Positions 61,112 to 64,000 of a DNA stretch of 64,000 bases are shown here, piece by piece. The notes beneath the pieces were generated by a model. It made no database searches and was not told the origin of the DNA. It saw only the letters and a list, made by a program, of their open reading frames with translations. Position numbers and translations under genes: made by a program. How positions within the stretch are numbered: the first letter of the stretch is position 1; every line of letters starts with the position of its first letter. Source of the DNA: Tetmemena sp. SeJ-2015 (lineage: Eukaryota; Ciliophora; Spirotrichea; Sporadotrichida; Oxytrichidae); assembly GCA_027382625.1 (NCBI GenBank), contig JAJKFJ010021196.1, forward strand, positions 1 to 64,000, in the 5' to 3' direction.

Positions 61112-64000
61112 TCATTTTACAAACTTTGCAGTAATCATTTATTTCATTGAAAGAGGTCTCCTAGTATCATAGATCATCCTTTTCGCTAATGAAAACAACT
61201 CAGTAGCACTAGAAAATCTTTCATCAATCCTAGAAAATGATTTCTCAAGATGTGGATTGACAGGGATTTTGTGCATGACTATGAGCTCCAGTGTCTTTAG
61301 CATTTTGTTGAATAGATGATTCACAGTGTGAATGTAGAGATTCTCCTACTTTTGAACTTTTAGCAAGCAAGGTACCTCTGCACTAAAGAAGTAATCTTGA
61401 TTAGCCTGCTTCAAAATCTCCTCTGAAAACAGCTCAAATACCCTAGAAATTATATCCTAGATTGAGTTCATGAATCTATCATCTTCTTCTTATTCTTGCA
61501 GTTCTTAATCTTCAGACTTGTCTCTCATATCATCAGTTAGAAAACTATCTAGAGGAATCTGCTCTTTCGTGCACTAGAAAGTATCTTGCTGACTGATATT
61601 CTAGCACATGTCGCACATATATCTTCCAGGTAGCAAAAGGTTTGAGTTTTTATTGCAGCAATTGTTACACTTCACTTCAAAAGCAAATTTAGTAGGCGGG
61701 CAAAGAGGATATCCACAGAAGTTGCACTTGCTTTGCCTTTTCACATGAAAGTGGTCTCATACTAGTCTTGCTGAGAGCCTGCGAAATCTCCTTGGGAATA
61801 AAAGGGATTGAATTGGTTGAACTGATTATTATTTGTCTAGGAGTCATTCAATGATTACGTAAGATAGGCTGATTGAGAATAGTCTGATTTCTTTGCACTA
61901 CTGCTCTAACCCGCACAGCCCTGTGAAACCAAGCTTACTGAGTTGAGATTAATTTGAGAGAACAAAGTCTTCTCTTCGAATGGGGTGGAGAAGCAAAGGA
62001 AGAATCTCATTAGCCGAGAAAAGGTGTCTATCAAGTTCTTTACTCTTACTGCATGTAGAATTGGAGGAACTCCTAAAAATCTCTAGTTTTCAGGTTTCAA
62101 ACTTTCACTGAACTGCAAGATTTTCTTCAAGAATTCATTCAGAGATGCAGAATACTGAGCATATTGAGAGCGTCTCCCTATAAAAATTATTTAAAGATAA
62201 AAATTAATTACTTTCACTATCTTTGCAAACTGCTGGTTTTTCCTTTAAGAGCATAGAGAAAACAAAGTACATGGGCCAGCTATTTGTAATTACTTCAATT
62301 TTTGGAGCAGCCATTAGTTCTGTAATTTTCTATTGCATTATGCTCGTGTTGATTGAAAATTTCTTTTGCTATTGCAGAAGTCTCACAGTGGTTTTAATGA
62401 AGTGTGAGGAGAACTATTCGTAATCTTCATATTTTATACCTCGAGATAGTTGCTATATTCTAACATTTTAAGGATTGTAATCTCTGCCAAGTTTCTAGAA
62501 ACCTGAGGCGAAGCCAGCTTTATAGAGATCATCTTCCAAAGATCTTAAATCCAAGTTTCTCTATTACTAGGCTGATTAAATCTTTTTGGCATACTCTTCA
62601 CACTTTATCTTGATTATTTTCTGCCTGATATCCAAATTGACAAAAAGCAGATCTGACTCGAGATCTTTTTCCTTGAGAAATTTGAGTAGTCGTTTTTCAG
62701 TGAAATCAAAGCCATCATTCATCAGGTGGGTGCAAAGAGTAAGGGCTATCTTGTCGTTTGCCATTGAGCATTGACAGATATCAACGAGAAAATCTACTAT
62801 GTAATTTATCTCTTGGAATGTTAAAGTCTATTTCAGTTTATTGAGTTCAATGAATTTCTCTAAGCCTGTTTACTGAGTCTAAGGATTCTTTTCATTGCAA
62901 GCAATCTTGAAGGTTTCACAAAACTTCTAGCACTACATCACATACTTGTCTAGATACTAAGTCAAAATCTTTTCTCTTCCATAAATACCGCAATTGTTCA
63001 ACTTCAGCACTTTCTTCGTTACTCTTTAATATCTTCCGGCTTTTCAGCAATCTGGTCTGGAATAAGCTGAAGTTAAAGACAAAGTCTTAAGAAGGATATG
63101 TAATTGTTGCTGAAGATCTCTGAAAATGGTGAAATGACCTTATAAGCAAGAATAGCTAGCTTAGGATATTATTGGATTGTATGCACATTCAAAAGTTGAC
63201 GAAGTGAGTTTAGACTCTACTTTTTCTATGGAAGATTAAAATTAAGGTCTTTGACAGCGAAGATTTTGATCTCTTGCTTGAAGTTCTCTTCTCGAAATAT
63301 CCCTACTGATTCTTATAGTAAAATCTATCACTATCAGGCTTTGATTATTAATATTAGGAGATTAACTCTTTTCAAGAGCTTCGAGTTCTTTAGGAGTCAA
63401 CTTCGATATTGCTTGAGCATACTCACGATGAGACTATTCCCAATACTTGATGAACTATTTCACCTCTGTGTAGTAAAACTCTTAATCTTTATTGCTAAGT
63501 GTAGAGAGCTTCTAAGATATAGATACCAAGCATGAGTTATAGAGCTATAAAGCTTAGTTAATATCATGATTACCCTACTTCTTCATAATATGAGAGAGTA
63601 TCTTAATCATAGTGATGTGGCAGTCTATGTTTGAAGTTTTCTCGAGTTGAAGAAATACTTTTTCTAGATGAGATGTGCAATCTGTGTAAAGAATCTAGTA
63701 GCCACTAATTAAATCCCCTGATACATTTGGCTTAAGAAGATATATCTTTCTACACAGAAGTTTAGAATATGTCTGTCAGTAGATCGTTTCTACTCATTAA
63801 ATCCCTCTAGACTTTAAAATGTAAATGACTAGGTGCATTCAATCTTTTACAGAGGAGTAACTCAGACTGACTTTCACTAAAGAATTCTGCAAGAGCATTA
63901 AGTGGATAGATGAAGAATTGAGTCTTGCAATTTTTTAAGGTGTTCATAAGGATATTACACAGCAACTTCCTTCGATTCTCTTTTGTTCTATTATCGAAAT
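61112..64000 (-). CDS. large protein with cysteine-rich zinc module, 5' end off window
   Basis: Minus-strand gene ending at TGA 61112-61114 and running past the window edge. The last 200 codons are uninterrupted. A cysteine cluster at about 61600-61740 reads CNFCGYPLC, KCNNCCNKN and YMCDMCQNI, three C-x2-C pairs suited to zinc binding. Downstream lies a helical end (VFELFSEEILKQANQDYFFS, ATELFSLAKRMIYDTRRPLS). Upstream blocks include RFLGVPPILHAVRVKNLIDT and LTLCTHLMNDGFDFTEKRLL, again helical. A frame change next to the cysteine cluster (near 61755) and AT-rich inserts such as 62190-62220 indicate IESs or introns. I do not recognise the family. Confidence 0.55.

Noticed and set aside
1..64000. 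CRISPR arrays, bacterial operons, rRNA genes
   Set aside because: No regularly spaced direct repeats, no ribosome-binding sites and no rRNA-like sequence were seen; introns and the ciliate code make this eukaryotic.

Overview
The window reads as germline (micronuclear) DNA of a spirotrichous ciliate of the Oxytricha/Stylonychia type. Two things show this. First, genes only make sense if TAA and TAG are read as glutamine and TGA as the sole stop; the conserved C-terminus of the NSA2 homologue contains an in-frame TAA and ends at TGA. Second, conserved proteins are interrupted by short AT-rich inserts that are not GT..AG introns and are not TA-bounded. Each insert is flanked by a 3-9 bp direct repeat, and removing the insert plus one repeat copy restores the protein frame exactly. 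These are internal eliminated sequences (IES) with pointers between macronuclear-destined segments (MDS). Ordinary GT..AG introns of 29-240 nt occur as well. G+C is roughly one third throughout.

Layout. 1-1.25 kb: G+C-richer stretch with a decayed C2H2 finger. 1.35-2.25 kb (-): amino-terminal part of a mitochondrial TRAP1/HSP90. 2.6-3.05 kb: first copy of a dispersed repeat. 3.1-5.8 kb: PARN deadenylase, scrambled, with its amino-terminal MDSs inverted relative to the rest. 7 kb (-): unknown. 8.3-11.3 kb (-): triple-KH RNA-binding protein. 11.9-15.8 kb (+): SMARCAL1-like SNF2 protein with degenerate helicase motifs. 16.3-22.3 kb (+): very large Q/N/S-rich protein. 22.5-23.5 kb (-): NSA2. 23.8-26.1 kb (+): ING-type PHD protein. 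26.3-27.9 kb (+): GT14-like glycosyltransferase. 28.1-30.2 kb (+): LPCAT-like acyltransferase with a 715-bp IES. 30.6-34.4 kb (-): two unknown genes, a membrane RING-H2 protein and a further unknown coiled-coil gene. 35.3-36.5 kb (+): unknown. 37.3-37.7 kb: second repeat copy. 37.7-41.9 kb (+): RINGv-FHA protein, interrupted by an 825-bp foldback element with an 8-bp target duplication. 42.0-44.2 kb (-): Q-rich protein. 44.6-45.3 kb (-): MADS-box factor. 45.5-45.9 kb (+): small membrane protein. 46.2-48.8 kb (+): unknown. 49.1-51.8 kb (-): unknown and PX-like proteins. 52.0 kb: tRNA-Val(CAC). 52.2-54.5 kb (+): kelch protein. 54.5-55.9 kb (+): membrane protein with an MCTP-type carboxy-terminal module. 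56.2-60.7 kb (+): large helical protein containing a 434-bp perfect inverted repeat. 61.1-64.0 kb (-): zinc-module protein running off the window.

There are no operons. In this group each gene would normally become its own small macronuclear chromosome after MDS joining. The genes share no pathway, although RNA and chromatin functions recur (PARN, KH, NSA2, ING, SNF2, MADS). Several frames slip by one base at homopolymers, which most likely reflects assembly error. All MDS junctions given here are inferred from protein frame plus repeated pointer; the somatic chromosome sequences would be the decisive test.
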